Assembly (NCBI GenBank): GCA_946894095.1
Contig: OX335642.1
Location: forward strand, 13,031,021 to 13,095,020
DNA: 64,000 nt
Direction: 5' to 3'
Source of the DNA: Incurvaria masculella
Lineage: Eukaryota > Arthropoda > Insecta > Lepidoptera > Incurvariidae
Part shown: positions 44,388 through 55,025 of the stretch, one piece after another
Position numbering within the stretch: the stretch's first letter is position 1
How the letters are laid out: the number at the start of each line of letters is the position of its first letter
Notes under the pieces: generated by a model
Seen by the model: the letters and a program-made list of their open reading frames with translations, nothing else
Told to the model about the DNA's origin: nothing
The model's database searches: none
Made by a program: the position numbers and the translations under genes

Positions 44388-47300
44388 ATGGGTCAATTTT
44401 CAATTTTGTTAACAGAGCTTAGATCAGAACCGAATATTAAAATTTTACAATGGAACGCTAACAGTGTGAACCCAAAGCGACACGACCTTGAACTCCTTTT
44501 AAATAACGAAAAAATTCACATAGCTTTAGTGTCAGAGACATGGTTAGACAATTCAACAACATTTAAACTCAATGGATACAATATCTTACGTAAAGATCGA
44601 CCCGATGGATATAGTGGAGTGCTAATCGCGTCCCATAAGTCTGTAAAATTTAAGGAAATAATAGTGAATATTAATAACCCTGGTATAGAAGTTCTCGGTG
44701 CTGAACTAATGAACTGTAATCCAATCAAGAGGATAATTTTGATATATTGTCCCCCATGTGTACGAACGACACAAAATGACTGGGATACCCTCTTTTCGCA
44801 ATTCGGTAGTGGAACAGTATTAGCAGGAGATTTTAATGGCCATCACCTTAACTGGGATCGCAAGATTGATACTCGAGGCACTCTTATAAACAATGCTTGC
44901 TTCGATAACAACTATGTTACAATGAACGATGGTAGAGAAACACGCATCAAACTTGTTAACGGAACCCTGCAGAAAACATCCCCCGATATCACTTTTTCCA
45001 CTTCAGATCTTGCAGTCATGATGGACTGGAAAACAACTAACGAATCCCTCGGTAGCGATCATATCATTATACATTTCACCATAGGATTCCAGTATAGTCC
45101 TCAGCAAAACAAAAGAAAAAATATGAAGGCAGCTGACTGGAAAAAATATCAAAAACACCTTGAAGACTCATTACATAACATTAATCTATCAGAAAATATG
45201 GAAAAAATATATAGTTCACTATTGGAAAAAATTAATGAAGCCGCCGACCAAAGCATTCCATGTATTAAATTGAATGAAAACCCTCAGTTTAATTTTCAAC
45301 CAAAACCGTGGTGGCGACCCAACCTTTCGAGACTTGTAGCTCTAAGACGTCTGGCCCTAGCTAACTTCAGAAGAAACGGTTGCCCTAGAGACCTCATTCA
45401 CCTACAAAAGAGAATCACAGAAACACGCAGACAAACCCGAACTGCAAAAACAAAGAGCTGGAATGATTTCTGCGATAATATTAATTCCCAAACTACATCA
45501 TCAGAAATGTGGAGGAAGATGAGATGGATGAAGGGCGTTAAGAAAGCGCATACACCAGTTGCCAAGGACAAGATAGAACAACTTCTCTGCACACTTGCAC
45601 CTAACTCGGTCGAGGCACATCGGGGGCTGTCATTTGAAGGGGATCGTAGCGGGATGCTAGATGACAACATTTCACCAGTGGAGTTTAGCAATGCACTCAA
45701 ACACAAGGATACTGCTCCGGGAGTTGATGGTATCATCTACTCTATGGTATTTCATCTTCCTCAAGCTGGTAAGGTTGTATTGCTCCATTTATATAATAGG
45801 ATATTACAAACAGGTTTTGTGCCAATTCAATGGAAAATAATTCGGATAATAGCAATACCTAAGCTAGGTCGTGATCCAACACTTGTCTCTTCTCTGCGCC
45901 CAATAGCTCTGATTTCCTGTTTATGTAAAATATTTCATGTCATACTAACAAGGAGGCTAGAGTGGTGGACAGAAAGGAATAAATTGCTATCTCAGTCCAC
46001 GATTGGCTTCAGGCGCGGACAGTCTTGTCTGGACAATTTAGCTCGACTTGTGACCTCAATACAACTCGGACAGGTCCAGAACCAGCCCACTCTCGCCTGC
46101 TTCTTAGATATAGACAATGCTTACAATAATGTTAATACTACAGTACTTATAACAACATTGAGAAACTATAATTTTGGCAAGCAAATTATACACTACATTT
46201 GGAATTTTCTGAGGGAAAGACTGTTAGAGACACCTACTGAGGAAGGTTCATTAATAATCAGGAAATGTGACAAAGGGCTTGCTCAAGGAAATCCAATGTC
46301 ACCACTCTTGTTTAACCTAATTACTGCCAATATATGTAAATCTGTTACCAACGTATTAATTTCTCAGTATGCTGATGACTTTGTTGTATTTATTACATCT
46401 TCAAAATTGTATGATGCAAAAAATATATTAGAAAGCAACATTAAAGCCATTGTAAAAAAGTTAAATGAAATTGGTTTAGACATTTCGGTATCAAAGACAG
46501 ACATATGTATTTTTGCCAGGGGTCACAGGAGAAATAATGTAAACATTCAACTCGATGATAGAAATATTAAGAGATCATCATTTGTCAAATCTCTGGGATT
46601 ATGGTTGGATGAAGGTCTAAAATGGAAAAAGCAAGTAATCCAAAATTTTTCAAAAACATCAAAATATATAGACATACTTAAAGCACTTGCAGGAAGTTCT
46701 TGGGGTATACACCCAGTTCACTTGAGACGTCTATACATAAGTCTAATACGCAGCCGATTGGATTATGGGTGCTTTCTCTATGGAAATAGTTGTCAATCTA
46801 ATCTCAACAAACTTAGTGTGCTACAAAATAGAGCTTTGAGAATAATTGGAGGGTACAGCAGGACCACACCTATACATGTGATGGAAAGTGATTTATGTAT
46901 ACAACCCCTACAAATAAGAACTTACTATTTAGCTAGCAAGTATGTACTAAAAGCAATGTCACATGAAAACAACCCCATAATTTTGGTGATACAGAAACGC
47001 GCAGAAACTAGTGACAACAACTATTGGCATAACCATAGTATTCCGATTTTAGCTATTATTTATAAAAGATATAAGCATTGTAAAATCGAAAATAGTGAGG
47101 TGCTACCCATGTTTTCATTGTGTACCTGGATAGCAAATATACCGATCGCACCCAATGTAAGCCTCACCATCCCGTCCAAAAGTAAAGGAAAAAGGTGCTA
47201 CAATACTGAAGAACTCCGGACAGCGTCAGAGAAAATGTTGAAAACCAATTACAAATCACATTACCAAATATACACTGATGGATCTATTGATAGTAATGGT

Positions 47301-48131
47301 ATCGGTGCAGCCTTCTGGGATCCGCAAGTCCGTTGTGGGATGGAATTCAAAATTGAGGCACGCATTCCAATCATGGCAGCCGAACTCGTAGCAATACTCG
47401 AAGCACTCTCGTACAGCTCTAGTGTAATATCAAAAGAAATAATCATTTAACAGATTCTAAAAGCGCTCTTCAACACTTGGTGAATTGCACGGGAGGGTCA
47501 CGGGGAAGACCTATCGCATATAAAATCTTAAATCTTTTTTTACATTTACAGTCTATGGGCAAGGAAGTGAGTTTGCAATGGATTCCATCTCACATTGGCA
47601 TAGAAGGCAACGAGCGGGCCGACAAGTTAGCGAAAAGTGCAGTGAATTGTGACAATACTTGGACATGTAAGCCTTTCTTTAGTGATCTTTTGACTGATGC
47701 TAAAGAATTCTGTAGCACTCAATGGAAAGAGCACTTCGACAGAAGATCGGTAGAGAAGGGCATTTGGTACAAGACTCTCCAAAATGAGCCGCTACGAAGA
47801 CCATGGTTCGAAAGCTCAGGTCTCTCCCGCACTGACATTGTAATTGCTTTGAGACTCCGATCAGGACACACTCCACTAAATAAAAGTGCCTATTTGATGC
47901 GAAAAGTGGATTCACCTAATTGTAACGTATGTACGTAAGACTGAAGACCAATTTCACATTTTGATGGAGTGTGTGCAGAACGAACCACTGAGGCGAAAAT
48001 TAATGGACAAATTGAAGTTAAATGCATACAACTATTTTTTCGGAATTCATTATGCATTATCGCAGCCACTATCTAAAAATTGTAAAACATTAATACATTT
48101 TTTTAAGGCCTCTTTAGCTTTAAGAGGTTAG
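44388..48131 (+). pseudogene. LINE ORF2: endonuclease, reverse transcriptase, RNase H; two frameshifts
   Basis: The ATG at 44388 overlaps the ORF1 end by 35 nt. The endonuclease shows LQWNANSV, SETWLD, AGDFNGHHLNW and SDHIIIHF. The reverse transcriptase shows PGVDGI, CFLDIDNAYNNV (motif A), GLAQGNPMSPLLFN (B) and QYADDFVVF (C). The first 1020 codons are uninterrupted to a stop at 47448. RNase H starts IYTDGSIDSNGIGAA and AELVAILEAL, then a shift near 47448 moves the frame to TDSKSALQ and WIPSHIGIEGNERADKLA. A second shift near 47935 restores the original frame for the C-terminal EDQFHILMEC motif and TAG at 48129. The enzyme core looks well kept but the whole is broken. Confidence 0.88.
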
Positions 48132-48177
48132 AGAGACCTTAAAACTGTGTACAATAGTTACTATGGGACTGGCATAA

Positions 48178-48209
48178 CCGCAATGCGGCTAAAGTCCTAT
48201 CAACACTTT
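48178..48209 (+). repeat. LINE 3' tail motif with CCGCAATGCGG palindrome
   Basis: CCGCA-A-TGCGG can form a small hairpin, followed by CTAAAGTCCTATCAACACTTT, just before the polyA. The same block is at 27907-27938. In related LINEs the 3' end is what the reverse transcriptase recognises, so this is a candidate recognition element. Confidence 0.6.
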
Positions 48210-48224
48210 GAATAAAAAAAAAAA

Positions 48225-48235
48225 ATGCTTAATCT
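48225..48235 (+). repeat. LINE target-site duplication, right copy
   Basis: ATGCTTAATCT following the polyA; exact match to 41384-41394. The first A is shared with the polyA run, so the duplication could be 10 or 11 bp. Confidence 0.85.
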
Positions 48236-48298
48236 ACTATTCCAACAGCCCCATTTTTTTTATAATTGTGGATTACATCGATGGATGTGTCGTGTTAG

Positions 48299-48516
48299 GG
48301 TCGCCGGGCGAGTACGGCGGCGCAGCCAAGCCGAAGCCGCAGGACGTCGCCTCGAAGAGCCTCTCCGGGCTGGAGTCGCTCGTGGACCAGATCCCGTCGA
48401 TCGCGGAGGGCGGGCCCGCCGCGGAGCCCCTCCCGCCGCACCCCGCTCCGCCGCCGCCCCTGCCCGACCCCTACGCGCATCCGCCCTCGCTCTACAACCC
48501 CTATACGGCGTATCCA
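48299..48516 (+). CDS. Thd1: Thd1 exon 11
   Basis: Acceptor 'GTCGTGTTAG', donor GTGAGT at 48517. Two bases complete G1411, then 72 codons (1412-1483). After a Lys/Pro stretch it has SKSLSGLESLVDQIPSIAEG, an amphipathic-helix-like segment (1429-1447) unusual in this low-complexity tail. Then Pro-rich PPHPAPPPPLPDPYAHPPS and YNPYTAYP. It ends in phase 0. High GC against AT-rich flanks and both phases support it. Confidence 0.92.
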
Positions 48517-48965
48517 GTGAGTGCACATGCCAAAATGTATCGTAGTTCTTGTATCTTTAGGTAGTTATGAATACAGCTATGTTATTGTCACCTCCCTCTA
48601 GAGTGCAACAGCCTTGCGGCTGCAGCATCCGCAGTTTCGAAACACGATTTCGTCAAACGAGAATCATACGATCGGTCAATTAGCAGAGAGACCTGGTATT
48701 GTAGTCGGCTCCGATTTCTCCGAGTCGCCTCCGATGAAGCTCAACTGCGGTCTGGCTCCTCATAATGAGGAACCCCTAAAGGCATTCATTCCCTCCCTTC
48801 GAGTACATTGACTCAGCTTGTGTCCCTCTACTATTCCTTGCTTACACAGTGACTAGGAGAGAGTACGATGTTCTTTTTGTACTTGCGGTTTGTTCTTTTG
48901 TCTTCGGTACTTATATAGTTTATTTGCAATTACTAGACATGTACATGCTTTCTCAACATGCTCTA

Positions 48966-48973
48966 CTTACGGC
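48966..48973. repeat. hAT target-site duplication, left copy
   Basis: CTTACGGC; identical octamer at 50489-50496. Confidence 0.85.
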
Positions 48974-50488
48974 CAGTGGCGTGCACAGACTTTTTGGGTA
49001 GGGTAGGCAGCTAGTAAAAAAAAAATTAGTACAAAAAACATGTAAACAAAAAATGGGTGAACCTACCAACCAACTGGATATACCGGAATTCTGACTTTTT
49101 TATTAACAAACTTGAAGAGACAATTGTAGTTTTTTCTTGTCCACATCGGGCATCCAGTAGCTGAATGAATATTAAAATACATGTCATGTCAAATTGATGG
49201 ATACCCAAAGTGGCTTTGAAAAAAGTCTTCAAAAAATTGACTGTTAAAACTTGTTTCGATTCGATTTACCTTGAAAAACGTGTGAAAAGCTATGCTGCAT
49301 TCTAAATGTTTTTCTGACTGATAATGTTTGTTCGCGGCAAATTGTTCAAATCAACATACCCAGTATCATTCCATGCATTTTTTGTATTTGAAAATAAAAT
49401 GCAATTAAAACAAAACAGTATCGCGGTGCACTTACAGCCGGCTAACCATGAGAATGATACATAGTTACTTGTATTAAATTGACGCGTGATGTTACCTTTC
49501 GTTTGAGTAAGTTGAATATCATCTGTTGGACGGCCGGTCAAAATAATTTTAGACTTATCACTATACGAAAACCTCCAAAATGAACACTGTATTTGTTTTT
49601 TAAACAAATATCAGAGCCCTCACACGACAACCCATCCATTTTCGCGGAACTGATAACATTTGTACATTTATAAACTTGAATAATAACCTAACACAGCACA
49701 CACAACACAATACATTTTCGAGCTAATTGACATTCATCTAATAGAGTTGATCGTGCTGCCGCCGCTCGGCTCGCAACGAAAATTTCGCAGAGATCAATTT
49801 CACTTTCCCATTTCACAAACAACAATCCTTTTTATCGCACTAAAAATACAAAAAAAGAATACAATTTATATCTAAAATTATTGAAAACTCACATCATTTT
49901 CAATCTATTCGAAATTCAACTCGAAATTATTAGAAATAGGCGATTTTATAATATCATTGACCACTTGCAGTACCCGAACAGTACTGTTCATGCTACTGCC
50001 CAGACAAACCTAAAGGTTTGTTTTGTCTTTAGATTAAGCACAGACTCAGAGTAATTAGGGCGCAGACAATGAATGTGTCTCTTTTTACGTAAGTCAAATA
50101 AATGAGCGAGCGCACACGATAGCAGTGCGTTTCGTGTCGCACAAGGGTCGAAAACAATTGCAATAGGCAGTGCCTTTCTGTGAGTATTTTTGCTGTAAAT
50201 GTGTGCGTTAAGCGCCTAGGTGTCAGGTACACCTATGCGCTTTTCTGTAGTAGTATAGAGCGAAAATTTAATTAGTGTTCGGAACTTAGAGGCACTGGCT
50301 ATGCGTGCCTTTCCTTCCATTTGTTTGAAGGAATTTCTTACTTAACACTTTGCAATAGAGTTTATTAGCTCATAGCATCTTTTACGAGAATAATACGAAG
50401 AAGATATTCTATGGTTTGTTACATGATGAAGGATGAAGATTTCCAGGGTAGGCACTGCTTTTCTGCCTCTATTAAGGGCACGCCACTG
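48974..50488 (-). mobile_element. hAT transposon, 1515 bp, internally deleted
   Basis: Ends are CAGTGGCGTGCACAGA and, inverted from the right, CAGTGGCGTGCCCTTA. An exact 8-bp duplication CTTACGGC flanks it. Both features define the hAT superfamily. The minus strand carries the start of a transposase with a TTF-type zinc finger, but the catalytic domain is absent. It is therefore non-autonomous, mobilised in trans if at all. Confidence 0.88.
49302..49607 (-). pseudogene. hAT transposase N-terminal remnant (TTF-type zinc finger)
   Basis: The minus-strand frame of 101 codons encodes FSWLAGCKCTAILFCFNCIL, then W-x-x-TGYVDLNNL. The spacing C-x-C...C-x-x-C with the following W/DLNNL block is the TTF-type (ZMYM-like) zinc finger found at the start of many hAT transposases. 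The catalytic RNase-H-like domain and dimerisation region do not follow. It is a deletion derivative. Confidence 0.7.
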
Positions 50489-50496
50489 CTTACGGC
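50489..50496. repeat. hAT target-site duplication, right copy
   Basis: CTTACGGC, exact match to 48966-48973. Confidence 0.85.
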
Positions 50497-50559
50497 TGCT
50501 ACGTTGCTGACCTTCACATTCACCTAAGATCAATAGAAACCATTGCATTTTACCCGCAG

Positions 50560-50919
50560 AGTCCGGCGTACGGCGCGCCGAACAACTCATACCCTAGCCC
50601 GCTGACGGCTGGCTCGTTCGTCGGTTATCCGGGCAACCCGTACGGTCAGCTGATGCGGCCTACACCCGGCTACCTGCCCGATGCCCTGGGCTACCACGCG
50701 CACCCCGGCGCGTACCCGCCCCAGTACGGAGGGGGCGCCGGATACGCGGCCCCCCCGCCACCCAACTACGCGCCCTACTACAACGGGTACGCGCCCCCCG
50801 CCGCGATGCAGGCGCCGGCCAACATGCCCACGTACCTCACGAGTCACGTGCTCGATCACATACACAAGAATGCAGCGGCGGACGCTGCTAGCTCGGTCAG
50901 TTTTGGCAGTTTCTGTTAA
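50560..50919 (+). CDS. Thd1: Thd1 exon 12 (last coding exon)
   Basis: Acceptor 'TTTTACCCGCAG'. It holds 119 codons (1484-1602) and TAA at 50917-50919. Tyr/Pro/Gly/Ala-rich: SPAYGAPNNSYPSPL, GGGAGYAAPPPPNYAPYY. The end is more ordered in look, with PTYLTSHVLDHIHKNAAAD and a terminal SVSFGSFC. The YAPP and PPPP runs continue the low-complexity style of the tail. GC content falls immediately after the stop. Confidence 0.92.
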   Translation, partial: SPAYGAPNNSYPSPLTAGSFVGYPGNPYGQLMRPTPGYLPDALGYHAHPGAYPPQYGGGAGYAAPPPPNYAPYYNGYAPPAAMQAPANMPTYLTSHVLDHIHKNAAADAASSVSFGSFC

Positions 50920-53900
50920 TGCGTCGGTGTGACGCGACGGGTTGGTGAATTCCGACTGAGTTGGGTTTCGGTGGAACCTCTCGATGAGATTATTTTTATT
51001 GTTAAAGTATTAATAGCCTCGCCGAGTGGTTGATGTGAGGTGGTATTTTGCTGTGTTTTTGTGTTTATATTTTAGGAGCGATATTTTCTTGCCAGGGGAA
51101 GAGAGCCGTTTGAGAGTATTTTAATGCAAAGTATAAATCGTTCAACGGTATGAATGGTTTTTCTCTCTTCACTTTTTTGTATAGTCCCTGTGTTACCCGT
51201 TGATTTTATTCTTAGGTGTGAATATAATGTGACTTGGTATGAAAACACAGCATGGCACTACCGACACGAAACCCTCTCCGCAGATGTTGAATTCACAGTA
51301 CACGATCGCCGCAGTGCTAGAATAAAAACTGCCGTTTTGGCTCTCGCCCGGGTGGCCCTTACTATAGTTTAAACAAAATGGTTGTGTAATTAGTGACTGC
51401 TCTCGCGAGAGCCGTTGGACTGGAGTGGGGGACAGTGAAGTGTACGGTTTGTTTCAACTGAACTTTTTAGTCAAATGTTGGTTACAATGCAATTCTCATT
51501 ACGTATTTAGTAGTCTTTGGAGTACTTATATAATGCAGGACTCATGGTTGAAGTTGGTTTTTGCTCAATTTTCACACATAGCCATTGATGAACTTGGTTA
51601 TACTGAATTGAGTGGTGTAGTATTAATCCGAAGCAGAGTGTGATTGTATATTTAGTTCACTGCACAAGATTGTTATTCAACAACTTTTCTCTTAAAATCA
51701 CCAGAAGTGCTTCAATACTTGTTTGTTTATTGAGGCATGATTTATGTCTAGTATATTTTTACTAACAATATCTTACTGTTCCACTTTATAGTCAAATCCT
51801 TTATTTATTTGCAGATTCCCCAAGATGAAGACATTCACAGCCTATTTCGTTGAAATTTTCATATTAACCAATTTCAACCATTGACCGTAACGAACGGGGT
51901 CATTGGCTATTGTTGAAGAAAATTTGTGTGATCGATACGAGCAATAACCGTAGGTATTATTATAGAAGAAACCTCGCAGTGCGCCTTGTCTTCTCGTCTG
52001 TCCGTTCTCCGGTTTGTGAGGTGGCGCGACAGTTTCAAATCAGTATTTTTAATAGCAATAAATGTTAAACTGGCAGCTGTGGTGCTCTTAGATCTTGTTT
52101 TAAAATTTTAGACTAGCAAATTTTCTTCTTCAATTTTTATATCTTGTAGGAGGTAGTTGTTTACCTGGCTTATACCTGTTGTGTTATAGCGCTATCATTT
52201 ATATTTAAAGACACTGTCTACAATTCCGAATCCTGCGACTCAGTTACATAAAAAATATTTGGAAGATGGTTAAACATCCTCCTTAGTGTCATTTATTGCA
52301 TAAAGACTTCACAAATCCTCTGGAAGCCGGAGTTGTCGTTCACATATACAAATTCAAGCTCGTAATGTATGCGTATGATGGCATGGACAAATTCTGGACA
52401 ATATATTGTACTTTTTGATACATGATATGACTATAAATTTAATGAATCAAACATTGCATTAAGTAATGGTTTACAGTAACATTCTATTCCTTAAGAATAA
52501 AAGAGAATAAAGTTTAATTTTTCTTATTATGCCGCTGTGCAATAAATGACATGTCACATTGCCAGATTTTTAAAAGAAAATATTTTTAAATCCCAAGTGA
52601 TGAAGGATTTAACAGACTGGCCGATCTCTGTACTATTTTTTTTATTTTTATCAAATTTGAATCATAGTGCGGCATCATTGTATTAGAACAATCAATGTTC
52701 TTGTGTTTATTTACAAGGTTTTGTGCAATGGGATAAGTGTATTTCTATTTTAACCATTTGAATAAATCACTATTTATCTCCTTATCTTTCATCGGGATGC
52801 CTTTTCCGTGTACATAACCAACAATGTAAATAAAATGCCAGCTGTTTTTAGTTCATTAGGAACATTCATTTAATTTGTGAGAATAAATAAAAATTAAGCA
52901 AAATTTGAACTCGGGTCAGATATTTGTTATATTTAAAACTGTGCTTTTAAAAGGTTGTACCTACTCACTTGATCAGGTTTTAAACAGAGATTACTGCTTT
53001 TATTTGTGGCACAACATCCTAGCTCAGTATTTATCATATAAATAATTTTCATTAAAAAAAGCTGACATTTTCACAAAATTGCCCCTTGTCAGTTTCTGCT
53101 TCTAATGAGAAAGCCAAGACGTCTATTGTTTCGATATCCCCTCCTTTTTTGTACAAGGATTGTATGAAACAATCAAGATAAAAAAAACAAAATGCCAATT
53201 GTCTTCAAATAAACTCAGGATTGTCCAACACAAGCGTAATTTTAAACCACTTTGTTGATTTACTGTCAGTCATATGTCTGCACATTTTAGTTTTTAGGAA
53301 AAATGAAACTTGAAGCTAATGATACCACAAATAAAATCCACATACAAACTATTTGCTGTTGTTGGTGAACAATTTGTTTTTAAAAAATAAAAACAAGAAG
53401 ACAGATATTGATTGACTGATGTTTGATATCAAAAATGTTATAAATCTGCGTAATAGTTTTTAGATAATTTCTTGTGAAATCGTCAGGTGTTTACGGGGCC
53501 CATTTTAAGTCTGATCAGGTAAGTTTTTCGCGCTCTGTTTTATTTAAAAATGCTCATATTGAACTAAAATCAGCTGGGTGTTGAATAATGCTGCTTTCAA
53601 AATATTTCACTAAACTAAGTTTTTATCCTCGGTGTGGCCATAGTCATAGATACCGTATATTTATCTTATTGTTCGACTAGTTCGGTCACATCTATGCCAT
53701 GAAACTATATATGTCGGCATATACAAGTACCGTTAATTTCCATTTCGGTACGGATTGTATTAATGAATTTATTATTGCTAGATTTTTTTTATTTCCTTCA
53801 TTGCGCCTGACGAGTGAAAACATGTTGATCTGGATGAAAATTTATTGTTTAATGAATCTCAAAGTATCCTTTTTGAAAGGAATCCGAATCAGCGAATGAA

Positions 53901-54364
53901 GGGGTCTCCGATTGGTTAAAATTCAATTATCAATTTACAAAGATTTTTTAAATTTAAATAAAATCAAAAATATCCACTCATCTGCTTGCCATGGCATTCC
54001 ATGAGATCTTTTACATTGCTGGTTTTTTTTGTAGTAAAAATTTGTCACGGACGTTTCCTCGGTGATACACTGTGTCACGATTCGAGAACCAATAAAGTTG
54101 TCATGCATGAATTTAAACTTGTGGGTGCAACATACAATGACTATTTGTGGTTTGTTGGTACATTTTCCATTCTTGCCAATAAAACGGATACTTAAGAAGT
54201 GTTTTTTCTAGTCAGTGTACTAATTTTTGTGTGTTGGGCTAGTCTTGTGCGGAAAATTTAAAAGAAATCAAGAGGTTTTTGTCGAGACGATTTTGTTGGT
54301 TCTCTAAATCACAGATATGGACAAAATTTCTACGGATAACACTTCTGTTCAATTGTTTCACATA
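50920..54364 (+). other. Thd1 3' UTR and AT-rich downstream DNA
   Basis: No coding feature. The 3' UTR begins here; its end is not certain. Short open frames lack features and several start codons are non-ATG. Tandem AATAAA signals at 52496-52511 are one plausible end. Confidence 0.5.
52496..52511 (+). terminator. Candidate tandem polyadenylation signals
   Basis: AATAAA occurs twice, at 52496 and 52506, about 1.6 kb after the stop, and T- and GT-rich sequence follows. Further AATAAA hexamers occur downstream, so the true cleavage site is open. Confidence 0.3.
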
Positions 54365-55023
54365 CAGTAGTCCCTCGCTATAGCATGGCTCTCTATACAG
54401 TGGATTAAAATATAACTCATGGCAGTAAGTTCATAACAAAAAAAAAATTAATTTTGCACATCAGGCAACAGAGCATTTCGTCTTTTATAAATTCGAGTGC
54501 GTTTCCAAGTCATACGTAAGAATCCCTTGCGAATGTATTTTGACTTGCTTCACTCAGAAGAGACTTAAGGCATGTAAATATTTTATATTAAAATATATAA
54601 TTGTTCTATCTATCTGTCTGTCATACTTGAGATTTCTAGTGCATATTACGTACACTGATGCGCTAGATGTAACACATTTTAATCAGGCGAGCATGGAAGG
54701 ACGGGCGTGATCGACACTCTTTCGTATGGCAGCAGCGTAGCCACAAAATAGAACTGTAGATAGTTTACTAATTCGGGACGCACAATTTCGAATGTTCATT
54801 GCAATAAATAGGGTCCTTTGACATTCTTACGTGTCTTTGGAACTCTAAAAAACCTGTAGTGAGTGATTTCGTAAGCGAACTCACTCGCCGGCGCTGCCGC
54901 TAATGTGTATCTAAAAGGCTATATAGCGTAACCCCCATGTAAATGAGTTTCGGTTGTTACTACCATCCTTCCATGCTCGCTGTATCAACCGCTCCAAACC
55001 AGAGTTATAGTGAGGGACCACGG
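54365..55023. mobile_element. Pogo/Tigger-like MITE with a nested hAT-like MITE
   Basis: The left end CAGTAGTCCCTCGCTATAGC and inverted right end CCGTGGTCCCTCACTATAAC agree at 16 of 20 positions, and TA flanks both sides (54363-54364, 55024-55025). The 'TCCCTC.CTATA' ends resemble those of pogo/Tigger elements. There is no transposase. A second MITE (54684-54983) lies inside. Confidence 0.65.
54684..54983. mobile_element. hAT-like MITE, second copy
   Basis: The ends GCGAGCATGGAAGGA and TCCTTCCATGCTCGC are exact inverses (54687-54701, 54966-54980). The interior shares 'GGGACGCACAATTTCG' and 'TTTCGTAAGCGAACTCACTC' blocks with the copy at 27584. The expected 8-bp duplication is not clear here. 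Confidence 0.65.
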
Positions 55024-55025
55024 TA

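Larger units (their letters stand above)
41628..44422 (+). pseudogene. LINE ORF1 (gag-like), interrupted by mariner and frameshifts
   Basis: The ATG at 41628 opens an acidic N-terminus (DPDPGDPGGSSDDEQDL). A one-base shift near 41825 moves the frame to the basic segment KKIPRVRRTKKKRDEG. The mariner then interrupts at 42086. The frame resumes at about 43375 (CTNTTDVQYSF), shifts again near 43595, and continues through zinc knuckles CSGCWHFGHTYKVC, CPKCGENHDNC and CINCKGAHMALDKSC to a stop at 44420. Three CCHC-like fingers are typical of I/Jockey-type ORF1 RNA-binding proteins. Mariner plus duplication is 1287 bp, a multiple of three, so the flanking frames on each side still correspond. Confidence 0.82.
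41395..48224 (+). mobile_element. Full-length non-LTR retrotransposon (I-group, with RNase H), carrying a mariner
   Basis: The element is bounded by an exact 11-bp duplication. It starts CAGTGACAGTTCGTG, a CAGT start like that of the I factor, with a 233-bp 5' UTR. Then come a gag-like ORF1 with zinc knuckles, ORF2 with endonuclease, reverse transcriptase, RNase H and a C-terminal CCHC-type motif, a 93-bp 3' UTR with a CCGCAATGCGG palindrome, and a polyA. Without the mariner it is about 5.5 kb. RNase H inside ORF2 suggests the I/LOA-type group. Several frameshifts show it is dead. Confidence 0.88.
40675..48298 (+). other. Thd1 intron 10
   Basis: This 7.6-kb intron is mostly a full-length LINE (41395-48224) with a mariner inside it. 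Without these the intron would be about 0.8 kb. The LINE ends only 74 bp before exon 11, and the acceptor tract is entirely within the remaining 63 bp after the target duplication. Confidence 0.85.
48517..50559 (+). other. Thd1 intron 11
   Basis: A 2.0-kb intron, three quarters of which is a hAT element (48974-50488). The remaining sequence is about 0.5 kb. The acceptor is 'CATTTTACCCGCAG'. Confidence 0.85.
15073..50919 (+). other. Thd1: Thd1/TDG gene (whole span): thymine DNA glycosylase, 12 coding exons
   Basis: The gene encodes a UDG-family-2 mismatch glycosylase, which removes thymine or uracil opposite guanine and, in mammals, oxidised methylcytosines, starting base excision repair in the nucleus. 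Twelve GT-AG exons join in consistent phases to 4809 nt, or 1602 residues. Catalytic features in full-length numbering are N427 in the GINPG motif, A432 and H438 in the following helix region, and R555 of the MPSSSARCA insertion loop. These correspond to human N140, A145, H151 and R275. The core is followed by two AT-hooks, polyQ and a long disordered tail. The protein is about four times the length of human TDG but similar to the very large fly Thd1. The family is certain, whereas exon 1 and exon 7 are less so. Confidence 0.95.
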
